The notes under the pieces were generated by a model. The model ran no database searches and had not been told where the DNA came from. It saw only the letters and a program-made list of their open reading frames with translations. This document shows positions 48,504 through 58,705 of a stretch of DNA of 64,000 nucleotides, piece by piece. This DNA is from Bacteroidia bacterium (GTDB lineage Bacteria; Bacteroidota; Bacteroidia; Bacteroidales; GWA2-32-17), in assembly GCA_016218155.1 (NCBI GenBank), contig JACREQ010000045.1:57045-121044 (forward strand), read 5' to 3'. The first letter of the stretch is position 1. Every line of letters begins with the position of its first letter. A program made the position numbers and the translations under genes.

Positions 48504-51500
48504 TTAATTATAAGAAGGATTATATGTTTTGGAACTTGTTGAATGCCCAGTACCATGGCAAGTTACAACACAGGAGTTAGTTGCTGTTCCTGCAGCATGA
48601 ACAAACGCAGATTGCGATGTATTATAAGGCGCTGCTCCAAATGCAGTAATGCAACTTGGTACATTTCTGGAAAAATTCCAATTATGATTTACTTCACTAC
48701 CATGAGAATCGTGGCAATCATAACAAGCTGCTTTGGACAGATGATATTGATGATAACCAAATCTAGACCCGGTGTTAGTTCGTCCCGACACATGACATTT
48801 AGTGCAAACTATATTAGCCCCTGGATTTGTACTATGATAAGTTGGATATTGAGTTGCGCCACCTATTCCATTATCAAGTAAGTGTAAATTTGCAGAACCG
48901 TGAGGTCCATTTCCATGCCCTGCAGTTGCAGATGCTGTGTTTCCATGACAATCTGAACAATACATACGAGAAGTATATGACCAACCTGCCTGAAATGCAG
49001 TAGCATTAATATTTAAATTTTTACCAGCAGCTAAAATAGGATGATATGAAGCATTATTTGGATTATACTCTCTGGCCATATCTCTATTATCTGCAATTTG
49101 ATTATTTGTTCCACCTGTTGTCAACTTTTTTAACCCATCAGCAATAGCAGCAGCATTCTGATAACCACCTGGCAAGTAAGTTGGTAAAGTTGTATAACTG
49201 GAGTGGCATTTAAAACAAACCTGATATTCTTGAGTTACTGAGGTCTGCCATGTAAACCCTGTAGGTGCTCCAGCTCCGGCATAAATTGGCTCTGCACCAG
49301 TGGCACCAATCATTGTTGGTAACAATGTGGGGGCTGTTGCAGTTCCTGCTTTAGCTCCATGTGGGTTATGGCAATCAACACATTCAACATGTCTATTGGT
49401 CCCCGTAAAACTTGCTCCACCAGTTTCTCCACTTACATGCTTGCGATATGTTGCAGCTGGATCATGTTTAAAGAAATTTGTTGCTGTATTTGTATAAGTA
49501 CTAAATGCTAGATGTACTTTTACCGTTGCTAAGCCGGCAGCTCCATGGCATGTTAAACATAACCCTTCTTCTTCATTCATTAAATCTGTTCCTGTTCCAG
49601 GACCAGCATATGTTGCAGGACCAAGTAAATTTCGTTTATTTGAACCATGCCCGTTATCGTGGCAGTTTAAACAAGTACTTGTTGAAGCAGCTCCCTTGTG
49701 TGAAGATGCTGCCCACATTGTAGCATCAACAACAGGAACAGTAACGCCATCACTAAAAGGTGTAACATCACCATTAGATCCGTTTGCATCATGGCATTTT
49801 AAACAGAATGATTCTACACTTGATTTATTTGCAGGATCGTAAGTAAACACATTAACATAACCTAAATCCGGATCGAGTAATTTCACGTTTCCATCTTTAT
49901 GATCACCCATATAATGACATTTAATACAATCTGCAACTGTAGGTGCTGTGTTAGAGTGATGAGATGTTCTTACAAAATCTCCACTTGCACCAACAACTGC
50001 ACGTCTACCACCAACTGGTCCTACACCAGGTTTATCCTGAACAGTGTTATGACATCCAAGGCAATCTGTTTGTGCAGCAAAGGCTTTATTGTGAGGGTGA
50101 CATGTTGTACATTTAACTACCGGACTAACAATATGTCTTGCATCAACAGTACCCATTGCGGTATTTGTAAAATGATCAGTTTGTGTATGACAAACTTCAC
50201 AAACACCATTATATGTTGCAGTACCATCGGCAAAGTTTGATCCGCTAACATTGGTTGTAAAAACTGCTGCTTTAGTTCCACTGTTTGGTGTTAAAATATT
50301 ATCATTAATTAGATAAATATTTGCAGAACCATTGCTATGTCCGTAATGACAGGTTGTACAACTCATTCCTTTATGATTAAGAGTAATATCAAAACCTAAA
50401 TATGTATGACAGGTTGCACATAAATTATCTTTACTAGCATTACGCAGAATATTTCCATCAGATGATGATGAAAAATGTGTAGCATGACATGTACTACAGA
50501 CAACCTTACTAGTTGTACTTAAAGGCAATGACATTGACTGGAATCTTGAATCAGCAATAGAATAAGTAATCCCGACAGGGTGTGTACCTTTATTTGCTAC
50601 ATTATCTGCATATCTTCTAATATCTCTAGCTGTATGACATTGTAAGCAAAGTGCATCTTCTGTATTTGCAATTCTTAAAAACGGAGAATTAGCTGTTGAA
50701 TGCTGATCGTGACATGTTGAACAAACAATCTGATTGCTATAAACTCTTGCTGTCATTTGTGCATTACTTGGAGCATTAGTTTGGTATGTTGCATTAACAG
50801 TATTTGTATTCCAAGAATGTGAGTTTCCGCTAACACCCGGAATCGCCTTATCTGAATTTGAGAATGGAGAAGAACTTGCAAGTCCTGCTGCAGTATGACA
50901 ACTCATACATAAATTTGCATTGCCATTTACAGTTGTTAACTGCATACCAGGAGAAGTATGATTTATATGACACTGACTACAAACATCATGAGGTGTTGCA
51001 ACGGTAACTGCAAGTGTAGAAGCAGCACTAGTACCACATGCGCCAGTTGCAGTTACAGAAATATTTCCATTTTGGCCTATTGCACCAGACGTTACAGTAA
51101 TTGCTACGGTACCGGTTCCTCCTGTAATTGACCAACCAACAGGCACTGACCAATTATAACTTGTTGCACCAGAAACTGCAGCAATACTATATGCTAAACC
51201 AGTAATACCAGGCCCCGCTGAAACTGGACCAGAAATTATACCCGGAGTTGCTGGTGCTCCATTAACAATCATTGTTATAACATTAGAAGTTGCAGTAGTT
51301 GGCGATGCACAAGCAAGATTGCTTGTCATTACGCAACTTACTGTATTTCCATTTGCCAAAGCAGCATTTGTATATGTATTGCTATTGGTACCAACATTGG
51401 CTCCATTTAATTTCCATTGATATGCAGGTGTTGTGCCTCCATTTGTTGGAGTTGCAGTAAATGTAACAGATGTACCTGAACAAATTGCTCCTGCTGGAGC

Positions 51501-52100
51501 TGCTGCAATGCTAACAGAAGGAGCAAGAGTAGATGTTGTTCCAGTAACACTAAACCCCTTCACATATAATGCTGTAGTTGTAGCATTAGCTGAGCCATAT
51601 ATTCTAAACCTGAGAACCTGTCCCTGAGGAACAGCTATAGACAAAGCAGAATTATTATATGCAGTTAATGTAGTTGTTAATGTTAAGTTTGTTATAACAG
51701 TATATGCACCTCCATTTACAGAATATGAAAATCTATAATAACCAGCAGTACTATTCCTCATATGTGAAAAACTTGTAGAAGTAACTGTTAAATTTCCACA
51801 AGTAGGAGTAATTGTAAACTCAAAATATTCTGTTGTTTGTACTACCGGGGTTACAGTTGTTGCCCAGGCAGTAGCAGGCACACCATTAGTAGCGCTATAA
51901 GCACCAATAGTTATTCCCGTACCTGTCATTGCAGTTGCAGTTATATTTCCAGTTGTAGCAACACTTGAATTTGCAGTAAGAGCCCATGTTGCAGTAGCAG
52001 CTTGAGAAAATAATTTTTGTGAAAAAGCTGATAAAAAAAACATTATACCTATAAGGCTGTATATTTTTACAACATTTATACAATTAGAATATTTTTTCAT
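48504..52100 (-). CDS. Multiheme cytochrome c, 19 CXXCH plus one CX3CH, with N-terminal Ig-like region
   Basis: 1198 residues. The signal peptide ends near LFSQ|AATA. Residues ~35-190 are a beta-sandwich-like domain, ~193-275 an Ig-like domain (AICSGTSVTFTATP), and ~280-370 a PKD/Ig-like unit. The cytochrome part begins at CSQCHINH near residue 376. I count 19 CXXCH motifs, and the last site is CVVTCHGTG (CX3CH), giving 19-20 hemes. The first ~320 residues of the heme part match the cytochromes at 37752 and 40061. No sorting domain is seen. Ig-like modules are usual on extracellular Bacteroidota proteins, so a surface location is plausible. Confidence 0.92.
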   Translation of the reverse strand: MKKYSNCINVVKIYSLIGIMFFLSAFSQKLFSQAATATWALTANSSVATTGNITATAMTGTGITIGAYSATNGVPATAWATTVTPVVQTTEYFEFTITPTCGNLTVTSTSFSHMRNSTAGYYRFSYSVNGGAYTVITNLTLTTTLTAYNNSALSIAVPQGQVLRFRIYGSANATTTALYVKGFSVTGTTSTLAPSVSIAAAPAGAICSGTSVTFTATPTNGGTTPAYQWKLNGANVGTNSNTYTNAALANGNTVSCVMTSNLACASPTTATSNVITMIVNGAPATPGIISGPVSAGPGITGLAYSIAAVSGATSYNWSVPVGWSITGGTGTVAITVTSGAIGQNGNISVTATGACGTSAASTLAVTVATPHDVCSQCHINHTSPGMQLTTVNGNANLCMSCHTAAGLASSSPFSNSDKAIPGVSGNSHSWNTNTVNATYQTNAPSNAQMTARVYSNQIVCSTCHDQHSTANSPFLRIANTEDALCLQCHTARDIRRYADNVANKGTHPVGITYSIADSRFQSMSLPLSTTSKVVCSTCHATHFSSSSDGNILRNASKDNLCATCHTYLGFDITLNHKGMSCTTCHYGHSNGSANIYLINDNILTPNSGTKAAVFTTNVSGSNFADGTATYNGVCEVCHTQTDHFTNTAMGTVDARHIVSPVVKCTTCHPHNKAFAAQTDCLGCHNTVQDKPGVGPVGGRRAVVGASGDFVRTSHHSNTAPTVADCIKCHYMGDHKDGNVKLLDPDLGYVNVFTYDPANKSSVESFCLKCHDANGSNGDVTPFSDGVTVPVVDATMWAASSHKGAASTSTCLNCHDNGHGSNKRNLLGPATYAGPGTGTDLMNEEEGLCLTCHGAAGLATVKVHLAFSTYTNTATNFFKHDPAATYRKHVSGETGGASFTGTNRHVECVDCHNPHGAKAGTATAPTLLPTMIGATGAEPIYAGAGAPTGFTWQTSVTQEYQVCFKCHSSYTTLPTYLPGGYQNAAAIADGLKKLTTGGTNNQIADNRDMAREYNPNNASYHPILAAGKNLNINATAFQAGWSYTSRMYCSDCHGNTASATAGHGNGPHGSANLHLLDNGIGGATQYPTYHSTNPGANIVCTKCHVSGRTNTGSRFGYHQYHLSKAACYDCHDSHGSEVNHNWNFSRNVPSCITAFGAAPYNTSQSAFVHAAGTATNSCVVTCHGTGHSTSSKTYNPSYN

Positions 52101-52143
52101 GAGATTAGGCAGTTATTCTGTTACTATTTAGAGTTAAAAATAA

Positions 52144-55113
52144 TTATTTATTTAAAATAATTTTTTCTGTTTTTGAAAAATCATCGGAAGATAACTTAAC
52201 AGTATAAATTCCAGAAGAAAAATTACTAAGGTCAATATTTTCTTTATTCTGATTGCAAATTCTAGAAAGTACAACCTGTCCAATAGAATTGATTACTTCT
52301 ACTAAAAAAGTACTATTGTTTGCAAAAGAAGTTGATATTGTTATAAATCCATGAGATGGATTAGGATAGACCAAGATACTGTTTTGCTCTTTATTATTAA
52401 CAACATTTAAAGATGTTAAATCTAAAGTTTGTGTCATAGTACCATCCGGACAAAGTCCATTTGAAACAGTTAATACCACATTGTATATAGCTGGTGATAC
52501 ATATTGATGAATAGGATTAATTTCGGTACTTGTATGACCATCGCCAAAATTCCACAAATAACTGCTTGAATAAAGAGAATTATTTGTAAAATTGAATTCT
52601 AGCCCATTTGCTGTATAAACGAATGAAGGAACAGGAAACTCAGCAGCAACCAAATCGGTGTTTCCAAACATACTTGTACCAATACAATTACCAGAAGAAA
52701 TACCTATTACCTGATAAAGACCAGGAGTATTTACAGAAATATAATACGGATTTTCATTTGTTGTTATTGTTGTTGGATTTAATCCATCAATTGTATATAC
52801 AAATGTCCATGGTGCTATACCATTAAAGTTTATAGGAATATTTGCGAGTAAACCACTACATGAAGCTACAGTTGGATTATTCATTGAAGAACCAGGCAAA
52901 GGTGTTACTATAACTTCTGGTGTGCCAACTGTTGAAGAATTATAACAATTTACATCAGAAACTGATTGAATTTCATAAAAACCACCATCGGCAACATTTA
53001 ATATATATGGATTATCTGATGTAGTTATTGTTACAGGATTAATATTATTTGTAGTATAGGTAAACGACCATGGAGATGCTCCAGAAAAACTAATAGGTAA
53101 ACCAGCAGTCTGTCCTTCACAAACTGAAACCTGATTATTTCCAAAAGTAAAAGTTGCTGTTGGTAATGGCAACAACGAAACACTTGCACTACCTATATTA
53201 TTTGTTCCATAACACCCATCACCTTCTAAACTTGTAATTTGATAAACACCATCAAGATTTACTGCCATTTCATACTGATAATCAGTTGTACTAACAGTAA
53301 TAAAATTTGCATTATTAACAGAATATGTAAAAGTAAAAGGTGAATTACCAGTAAATTGAATTGGAATATTTGTAGTATATCCCATACATGCACTTGTATT
53401 AATACTTGCCATTACTGAAGTTGGAATTGGTTTTACAATTACCTCTTGTCCCTGTTGCGGAACATTGCTTGTGCAATTAGCATCAGTAACTGTTGTTAAA
53501 TTATACAAACCTGCTTGTGTTGCAGTTAAATTAAAAATATTTGAAGTTGAAGTATAACTTATTTCATTTTCTCCATCAATTGTATAAGAAATATTCCACG
53601 GTGATGTTCCGGTAAATTGAACTGGAAGAATTGCAGTTTCTCCCTGACAAACTGAAACAGATGGACCACTAGAAATGAATGATGCTGTTGGAACATTATT
53701 AATAGAAATATTTGCGTTTCCAACAAAAGTATTTCCAACACATCCTCCAGAAGAAATTGCTGTAACTTCATATAATCCGGCATCCGAAGCAGATAATAAA
53801 TATGGATTATTTGCTGTTAATATTGTTGTTGGGTTTGCTCCGTCTTTAGTATAAGTAAATGTCCATGGAGAAGCACCAGTAAATTGAATTGGAATATTTA
53901 ACGAACTTCCTGCACATACAAATGCATTTCCAGTTGTAATATTTGAAGTTGGAATTACACTATTTACTGTAATTTTTGCACTACCCGAGAAACAAGTGCC
54001 GCTTTTATACATATCATTTAATGCAGTAATTTCATAAATACCACCCGTATTAACATTTAACACATAAGGATTATCATTGGTTGTTACAGAAACAGGATTT
54101 AAACCATCAACTGTATATGTAAAAGTCCATGGTGCTGTTCCGGTAAAATCAATTGTGATATTTGTTGTTTGATTTGAGCAAATCGTTGCATCAGAATTTA
54201 CTATATTAGAAGTAGGAAGTGTATCAGCAACATTAAACACTTCTAACGCTCCGTTATTCATAGAAGCAACAATTATTCTTTCCTGGGAGTCAAACAACAC
54301 ATCAAGTGGAACATTTAATTCACCTGGTTGTGTTCCAAACTGACCAAAACGCGTAATAAATGTATTATTCTCATTAAAAACAGAAATATTGCCTTGAAAT
54401 GGATCACAAACATAAAGATTCCCACATTTACCAACAGTCATTCCCTGTATTCTGTAAAATTGTCCGTTTCCATTTCCTGCAGAAGCAAAACTTCCTTGTA
54501 GAACTCCATTCAGATCAAATTTCCAGATTTTACATACCGGTAAACCGCTCATTCCTACACCAGGGCCAAAACCACCATGTTCAGCTACTAAAATTCTACT
54601 ATTTCTATAATCATATACAACTTCTGATGGAAACACTAATGTCCCAACACCTATTGTTTGTATTACATTAGCAGAAACATCTAAAGCAATTACTTTTTGT
54701 GATTTGCCATCAGCAACATAAAGTATACCTTCCGGACTAAAAGTCATTGAAGAAGGAAAAACACAGCCTGAATAAAACTCAGTTAAAGTACCATTTGATT
54801 CCACTTTTGAAATTATTCCAGTTTCTCCATCACCAATAAAAATCTGATTTGTATTATTTATTGCAACTGAAACAGGCGAACCCCCAACTGAAATTGATTC
54901 AATAAAGTTTCCTTGTAAATCGTATTTTACAATTGCTTTCTCATGGGCATCTGTAACATATAAAATATCATTATGATCAATTGCAATACGTACAGGAGAT
55001 TTAAGATTCTGGGTAATGCTTGATTGATAAGTTGTATTTTGAGCAGAAACACTTTCTACACATACATTGGTGCAAACCACTATAGCTGCAAGTAGGTTAA
55101 ATAATGTTTTCAA
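52144..55113 (-). CDS. NHL beta-propeller/Ig-like repeat protein with PKD and T9SS sorting domains
   Basis: 989 residues with a signal peptide (SVSAQ|NTTYQ). An NHL-type beta-propeller occupies about 30-300, with repeats such as PVRIAIDHNDILYVTDAHE. Six ~86-residue repeats follow, each built on FTGxxPWTFTYTxDGxNPxTITTxxNPY and xGxYEIT. A PKD domain is at ~815-885 (YLWNFGDGHTSTEINPIHQY), and a type A sorting domain ends the protein (ILVYPNPSHGFITI). It should be exported and surface-attached. It lies between two cytochrome genes, 43 bases before the 19-heme one. Confidence 0.87.
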   Translation of the reverse strand: MKTLFNLLAAIVVCTNVCVESVSAQNTTYQSSITQNLKSPVRIAIDHNDILYVTDAHEKAIVKYDLQGNFIESISVGGSPVSVAINNTNQIFIGDGETGIISKVESNGTLTEFYSGCVFPSSMTFSPEGILYVADGKSQKVIALDVSANVIQTIGVGTLVFPSEVVYDYRNSRILVAEHGGFGPGVGMSGLPVCKIWKFDLNGVLQGSFASAGNGNGQFYRIQGMTVGKCGNLYVCDPFQGNISVFNENNTFITRFGQFGTQPGELNVPLDVLFDSQERIIVASMNNGALEVFNVADTLPTSNIVNSDATICSNQTTNITIDFTGTAPWTFTYTVDGLNPVSVTTNDNPYVLNVNTGGIYEITALNDMYKSGTCFSGSAKITVNSVIPTSNITTGNAFVCAGSSLNIPIQFTGASPWTFTYTKDGANPTTILTANNPYLLSASDAGLYEVTAISSGGCVGNTFVGNANISINNVPTASFISSGPSVSVCQGETAILPVQFTGTSPWNISYTIDGENEISYTSTSNIFNLTATQAGLYNLTTVTDANCTSNVPQQGQEVIVKPIPTSVMASINTSACMGYTTNIPIQFTGNSPFTFTYSVNNANFITVSTTDYQYEMAVNLDGVYQITSLEGDGCYGTNNIGSASVSLLPLPTATFTFGNNQVSVCEGQTAGLPISFSGASPWSFTYTTNNINPVTITTSDNPYILNVADGGFYEIQSVSDVNCYNSSTVGTPEVIVTPLPGSSMNNPTVASCSGLLANIPINFNGIAPWTFVYTIDGLNPTTITTNENPYYISVNTPGLYQVIGISSGNCIGTSMFGNTDLVAAEFPVPSFVYTANGLEFNFTNNSLYSSSYLWNFGDGHTSTEINPIHQYVSPAIYNVVLTVSNGLCPDGTMTQTLDLTSLNVVNNKEQNSILVYPNPSHGFITISTSFANNSTFLVEVINSIGQVVLSRICNQNKENIDLSNFSSGIYTVKLSSDDFSKTEKIILNK

Positions 55114-55133
55114 AATATTAATTTTTTAAATTT

Positions 55134-55145
55134 AACTTCGAAGTT
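55134..55145. repeat. 12-bp palindrome upstream of the NHL/T9SS gene
   Basis: AACTTCGAAGTT is a perfect palindrome 21 bases before the start codon at 55113, in the 104-base gap after the porin-cytochrome operon. Possible operator; unproven. Confidence 0.35.
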
Positions 55146-55217
55146 TTACGTAATAAATAGTTAAAAGTTGTGTTTTTTAACCATTTTTTTAATTTTAATA
55201 AAAATTTCCAAAGAACC

Positions 55218-56156
55218 TTATTGTCTGATATATTCTTTTTCTGAATGACAACCTGGAAAACAAGTTCCACCTTTTTCACGAACAATATAATTCATTTTAA
55301 AACTCCACTTTCCAAACTTTACATTATCTAAAATTAAATGCTCATTAACAGTTGCATGAATATCGTGACACATTGTACAATTTCTGCCTTTTTTGCCATT
55401 AATATGAACAAAGTGCAGATTTGTTTCACCATTTCTAAAATTTGTTGCTGAAGTTGTTTTTTCTGCTTCTAATATTCCGCTATCATGACAATCAAAACAT
55501 AAAGAAAAAGTATCTTTTTTTGCAAACGCATAGTTATCCTGAGGAAAGAGTTTAGTTAATAAACTATTATTTACAGAAGCATGCGATTTATGACAGGAAA
55601 TACAGCCCCCTTCAATTGCAGAATGAATCGTTTTTCCAAACTTAATTTGCTGATTAATATTGGTAATTTTTTTATTTCCTGATGTAATCGTTTTATTATG
55701 ACAGCTTAAACAAAGCTCATTTCCGGATAAAATTAAAAGTTTGCTTTGATTAGTGGAATGAGGAGAATGGCAATTAACACAAAACTTTTTTTGATTTACT
55801 ATTTTATGAACTGACTTTCCACTTTCTATTTCTGATTTAATAGCATCATGACAAGTATAACAAAGTGCGGGCATTTTTTCAACCAGAGTAAATGTTTTTC
55901 CTTGTGCAGGTGGATGATTTGACACATCGCCCTGATGACAATTTGTACAACCATCATCTAAAGCTGCACTATGTTTTGATGACTTCTCAATTAAATCTGA
56001 ATGACAATCAGTACATTTTGGATCAACTGAATAATTTTTGACAGCAATAACTCTTTTTTTAATAATCAACAAATCGCTACTATTTGTTAATTTACTAGAA
56101 TATAGAAAATTTAAAATTACAGGCCATAGAATAATATATGTGAATAATTTTCCCAT
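55218..56156 (-). CDS. Multiheme cytochrome c, 8 CXXCH plus one CX3CH
   Basis: 312 residues. A hydrophobic N-terminus (about 1-22) is a signal peptide or anchor. I count eight CXXCH motifs from CTDCHSDL to CTMCHDIH, mostly in the doubled-CXXCH arrangement (CVNCHSPH, CLSCHNK). A final CFPGCHSEK is a CX3CH site, so 8-9 hemes. It starts 2 bases after the barrel gene, at the end of a four-gene operon. By analogy with porin-cytochrome conduits it would be the heme protein on one face of the barrel. Confidence 0.92.
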   Translation of the reverse strand: MGKLFTYIILWPVILNFLYSSKLTNSSDLLIIKKRVIAVKNYSVDPKCTDCHSDLIEKSSKHSAALDDGCTNCHQGDVSNHPPAQGKTFTLVEKMPALCYTCHDAIKSEIESGKSVHKIVNQKKFCVNCHSPHSTNQSKLLILSGNELCLSCHNKTITSGNKKITNINQQIKFGKTIHSAIEGGCISCHKSHASVNNSLLTKLFPQDNYAFAKKDTFSLCFDCHDSGILEAEKTTSATNFRNGETNLHFVHINGKKGRNCTMCHDIHATVNEHLILDNVKFGKWSFKMNYIVREKGGTCFPGCHSEKEYIRQ

Positions 56157-56158
56157 AA

Positions 56159-58129
56159 TTAGAACTTTCTAACAATCTTTAAATAACCACCATAAAAATT
56201 TATTCCTTCTGCTAAATAGTTTCTTCTATATAATTCTGCTCCTGCAGAAAAATATAACTGTCTATAAACAGTTGTTAAATCTAACCTTGAAGTTAAATAA
56301 CTTAACTCTATGCCATTTACTCTCTGATTCATATAACCTGCACTTGCCGAAATTGTAGTCATTCCCCAAATTCGGTATGCAACTTTACCTGAAAAAGAAG
56401 TAAATTTTTGAGTCAATGAATCACCTGTCATTTTATAATCGCGAACACTGCCATGTAAGCTAACATTTACTCTTTGGCTAAAATTCTTTTGTAAATCTAA
56501 ATAATACCATAACATTGTATAAGGAATTACATTGCTATGGTAGATACTATATTCGGTTCCGGCTTTTGCAAACTTATATTCGAACATAGCACCATAAGTT
56601 TGTTGTGTGTAATAATTTAAAACCAAATTCTCAATCTTCTCATGCATTACATAATCCATTTTACTGAATCGATAATAGAATTCCATTAATTGTTTAAATA
56701 ATCTTACACCTGCATAAAAATTTTGATTATTTGCAACATATTTGTAAGAACCAGGCTGGTTTGCTACATAATCAATATAAACGGCAGTTCCATTTGGAAT
56801 AAGCCCACCAACAAATCTTTGAATTTCTAAATAATTATTTCTTTCAATTAAAATATAATCCAAATTCAACTGATAAACTATTGTACCTGTTATATCTCGT
56901 ACTACAATAGATGCAGGATCAATATAAGGTCTGTTCAACAAAACTACATTTCCATCAGTTAAAACATATTCTTCATGAATTGCCTGAAACATTATTGGGT
57001 CACTTTCGGTAGTCTGAAATTGTTTAGTGTATTTATATGACATTGAAAGCATCCCATTTGTAGGTATTTTCTTATTATATCGAATATCAAAACCTGCTAA
57101 ATGAAGACTCCTATTATAAAAATCGCTTTTCTGAGTATTATATTCATAAATTAAACCAGAATACAAACTTTCATATAATTTATGGCTGAATGCACTTTTT
57201 ACATTATGTTGAATAACTTTATTTGAATCTTGTTTTAAATTATTATATCCATAACTCGTAACAAAATTAAAGTTTTTAGGAAGTTTTAATGAAAGATTTT
57301 CGAAAACCTGAAGTCGTTCTAAATTATAACTCCCTTTTTGAATTGACTTAGAAATATTCGAACTAAAATTATATCTCTTTTTAAAATCGAGATTGTAATT
57401 GTTATACAAACTTATAACATCTGCTTTATTTTTTAAATTTATATATTCTGTTGAATTTACAAACTCGCTATGGTTATACGATATTTCATTTCTGTCATCA
57501 AACTTTGTTAAATTAAAAGAAGATCTTGCATATAAATCACTTTGTTCCTGATTAAAAAAGCGACCAGTTTGCAATTCATCCTGATAATTCTTAGAATTTG
57601 AATATCCTACTTGTGTTGGAAAATATTTATTGGCATATGATAACATACCACCAAAATTTCTATTATTCGATTTAATATTCGCAAGACTTTCGCGGTTTTG
57701 ATAAAGCTGATTAAAAGAGGCAAACGTTGTTAAAGAAACAGGCTTTTCGCTAAAAAAAGTTGACCTCAAATCTAATTTATTTAATGTTCTGGCTTCAGCA
57801 CGGTCGGGAAATACTAAATATTGATCTCCATCAAAACCTGAATTGTATTCTGCATCTACATCAAGCAACATAAATTTAGGATCCCAGATAGCACTTCTTG
57901 TATTTATTAATAATCCGCCAGTATAATTTTTACTTTTTTGAAATTCTGAAAGCAAATCACGATCTATTTTTTGTTCTCTATAAAATCCTTCTACTTTTGC
58001 TTCACCATTTATATAGATTAATCTCCATAATTTAAAAGAAGATTTCTGTTTGCTTTCACCAAGCAAAGTTTGAGCATACCCATATCCGGATACAAGAATT
58101 AACAGCAATATTAATATTCTTGCTTTCAT
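56159..58129 (-). CDS. Outer-membrane beta-barrel protein, putative porin of a porin-cytochrome conduit
   Basis: 656 residues. The signal peptide ends near YGYAQ|TLL. The mature protein has many alternating amphipathic strands typical of a large barrel and ends in YLKIVRKF with a terminal Phe. There is no TonB box, plug or CXXCH motif. I cannot assign it to MtrB/PioB by sequence. Its place directly between a pentaheme lipoprotein and an 8-9-heme cytochrome (gaps of 3 and 2 bases) matches the gene order of outer-membrane electron conduits. Role inferred from context. Confidence 0.75.
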   Translation of the reverse strand: MKARILILLLILVSGYGYAQTLLGESKQKSSFKLWRLIYINGEAKVEGFYREQKIDRDLLSEFQKSKNYTGGLLINTRSAIWDPKFMLLDVDAEYNSGFDGDQYLVFPDRAEARTLNKLDLRSTFFSEKPVSLTTFASFNQLYQNRESLANIKSNNRNFGGMLSYANKYFPTQVGYSNSKNYQDELQTGRFFNQEQSDLYARSSFNLTKFDDRNEISYNHSEFVNSTEYINLKNKADVISLYNNYNLDFKKRYNFSSNISKSIQKGSYNLERLQVFENLSLKLPKNFNFVTSYGYNNLKQDSNKVIQHNVKSAFSHKLYESLYSGLIYEYNTQKSDFYNRSLHLAGFDIRYNKKIPTNGMLSMSYKYTKQFQTTESDPIMFQAIHEEYVLTDGNVVLLNRPYIDPASIVVRDITGTIVYQLNLDYILIERNNYLEIQRFVGGLIPNGTAVYIDYVANQPGSYKYVANNQNFYAGVRLFKQLMEFYYRFSKMDYVMHEKIENLVLNYYTQQTYGAMFEYKFAKAGTEYSIYHSNVIPYTMLWYYLDLQKNFSQRVNVSLHGSVRDYKMTGDSLTQKFTSFSGKVAYRIWGMTTISASAGYMNQRVNGIELSYLTSRLDLTTVYRQLYFSAGAELYRRNYLAEGINFYGGYLKIVRKF

Positions 58130-58132
58130 TAA

Positions 58133-58693
58133 TTATTTAAAAATATATTTATCCTCACCTCCATGTGGATTATGACATTCTGTACAATTTGTTTCACCTA
58201 AATCTGCATGTGCCTCATTTTTTAATACATCTTTTGAATCATGACAATAATAACATAATTGTTGTCCTTCACGCAAAACTAATTTTTTATAGTCAGACAT
58301 ATGTGGATTATGACATGCAGTACAACCACCCGAAACAACAGGTCCATGTAGATATTTATACTTTGTATTAAAATTTTCATGGCATTGATAACAAAGTTCA
58401 GGTTGTTGCATAGTTAACGAACCATCATTATGACAATTTGAACAATCATTTGATTTATAAGGCTCATGAACAACAGACGAACCTGTAGTTTGTATGTTTG
58501 CAGCTTCAAGTAAAGCAAGACTATCATTTTTAATTGAATCTTTAACTTCAATCAAAGGTTTTGCGTTTGGGTCAGGAACTCCATCAAACAGTGTTGACAT
58601 TACCTTATATGTTGTAGTTGGACTACATGCAACAAAGAACAATACAAGTATTACTAAAAAAATAAAATTATGTTTCTTTATAAATTTATTCAC
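58133..58693 (-). CDS. Pentaheme c-type cytochrome lipoprotein
   Basis: 186 residues. A lipoprotein signal peptide ends at FFVAC|SPT (Cys near 23). No acidic export signal follows the cysteine, so it probably faces the periplasm. Five CXXCH motifs: CSNCHNDG, CYQCHENF, CTACHNPH, CYYCHDSK and CTECHNPH. It lies 12 bases after the NHL lipoprotein and 3 bases before the barrel, so all are in one operon. It is a likely periplasmic electron donor to the barrel complex. Confidence 0.92.
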   Translation of the reverse strand: MNKFIKKHNFIFLVILVLFFVACSPTTTYKVMSTLFDGVPDPNAKPLIEVKDSIKNDSLALLEAANIQTTGSSVVHEPYKSNDCSNCHNDGSLTMQQPELCYQCHENFNTKYKYLHGPVVSGGCTACHNPHMSDYKKLVLREGQQLCYYCHDSKDVLKNEAHADLGETNCTECHNPHGGEDKYIFK

Positions 58694-58705
58694 CTCTTAA
58701 TAATA

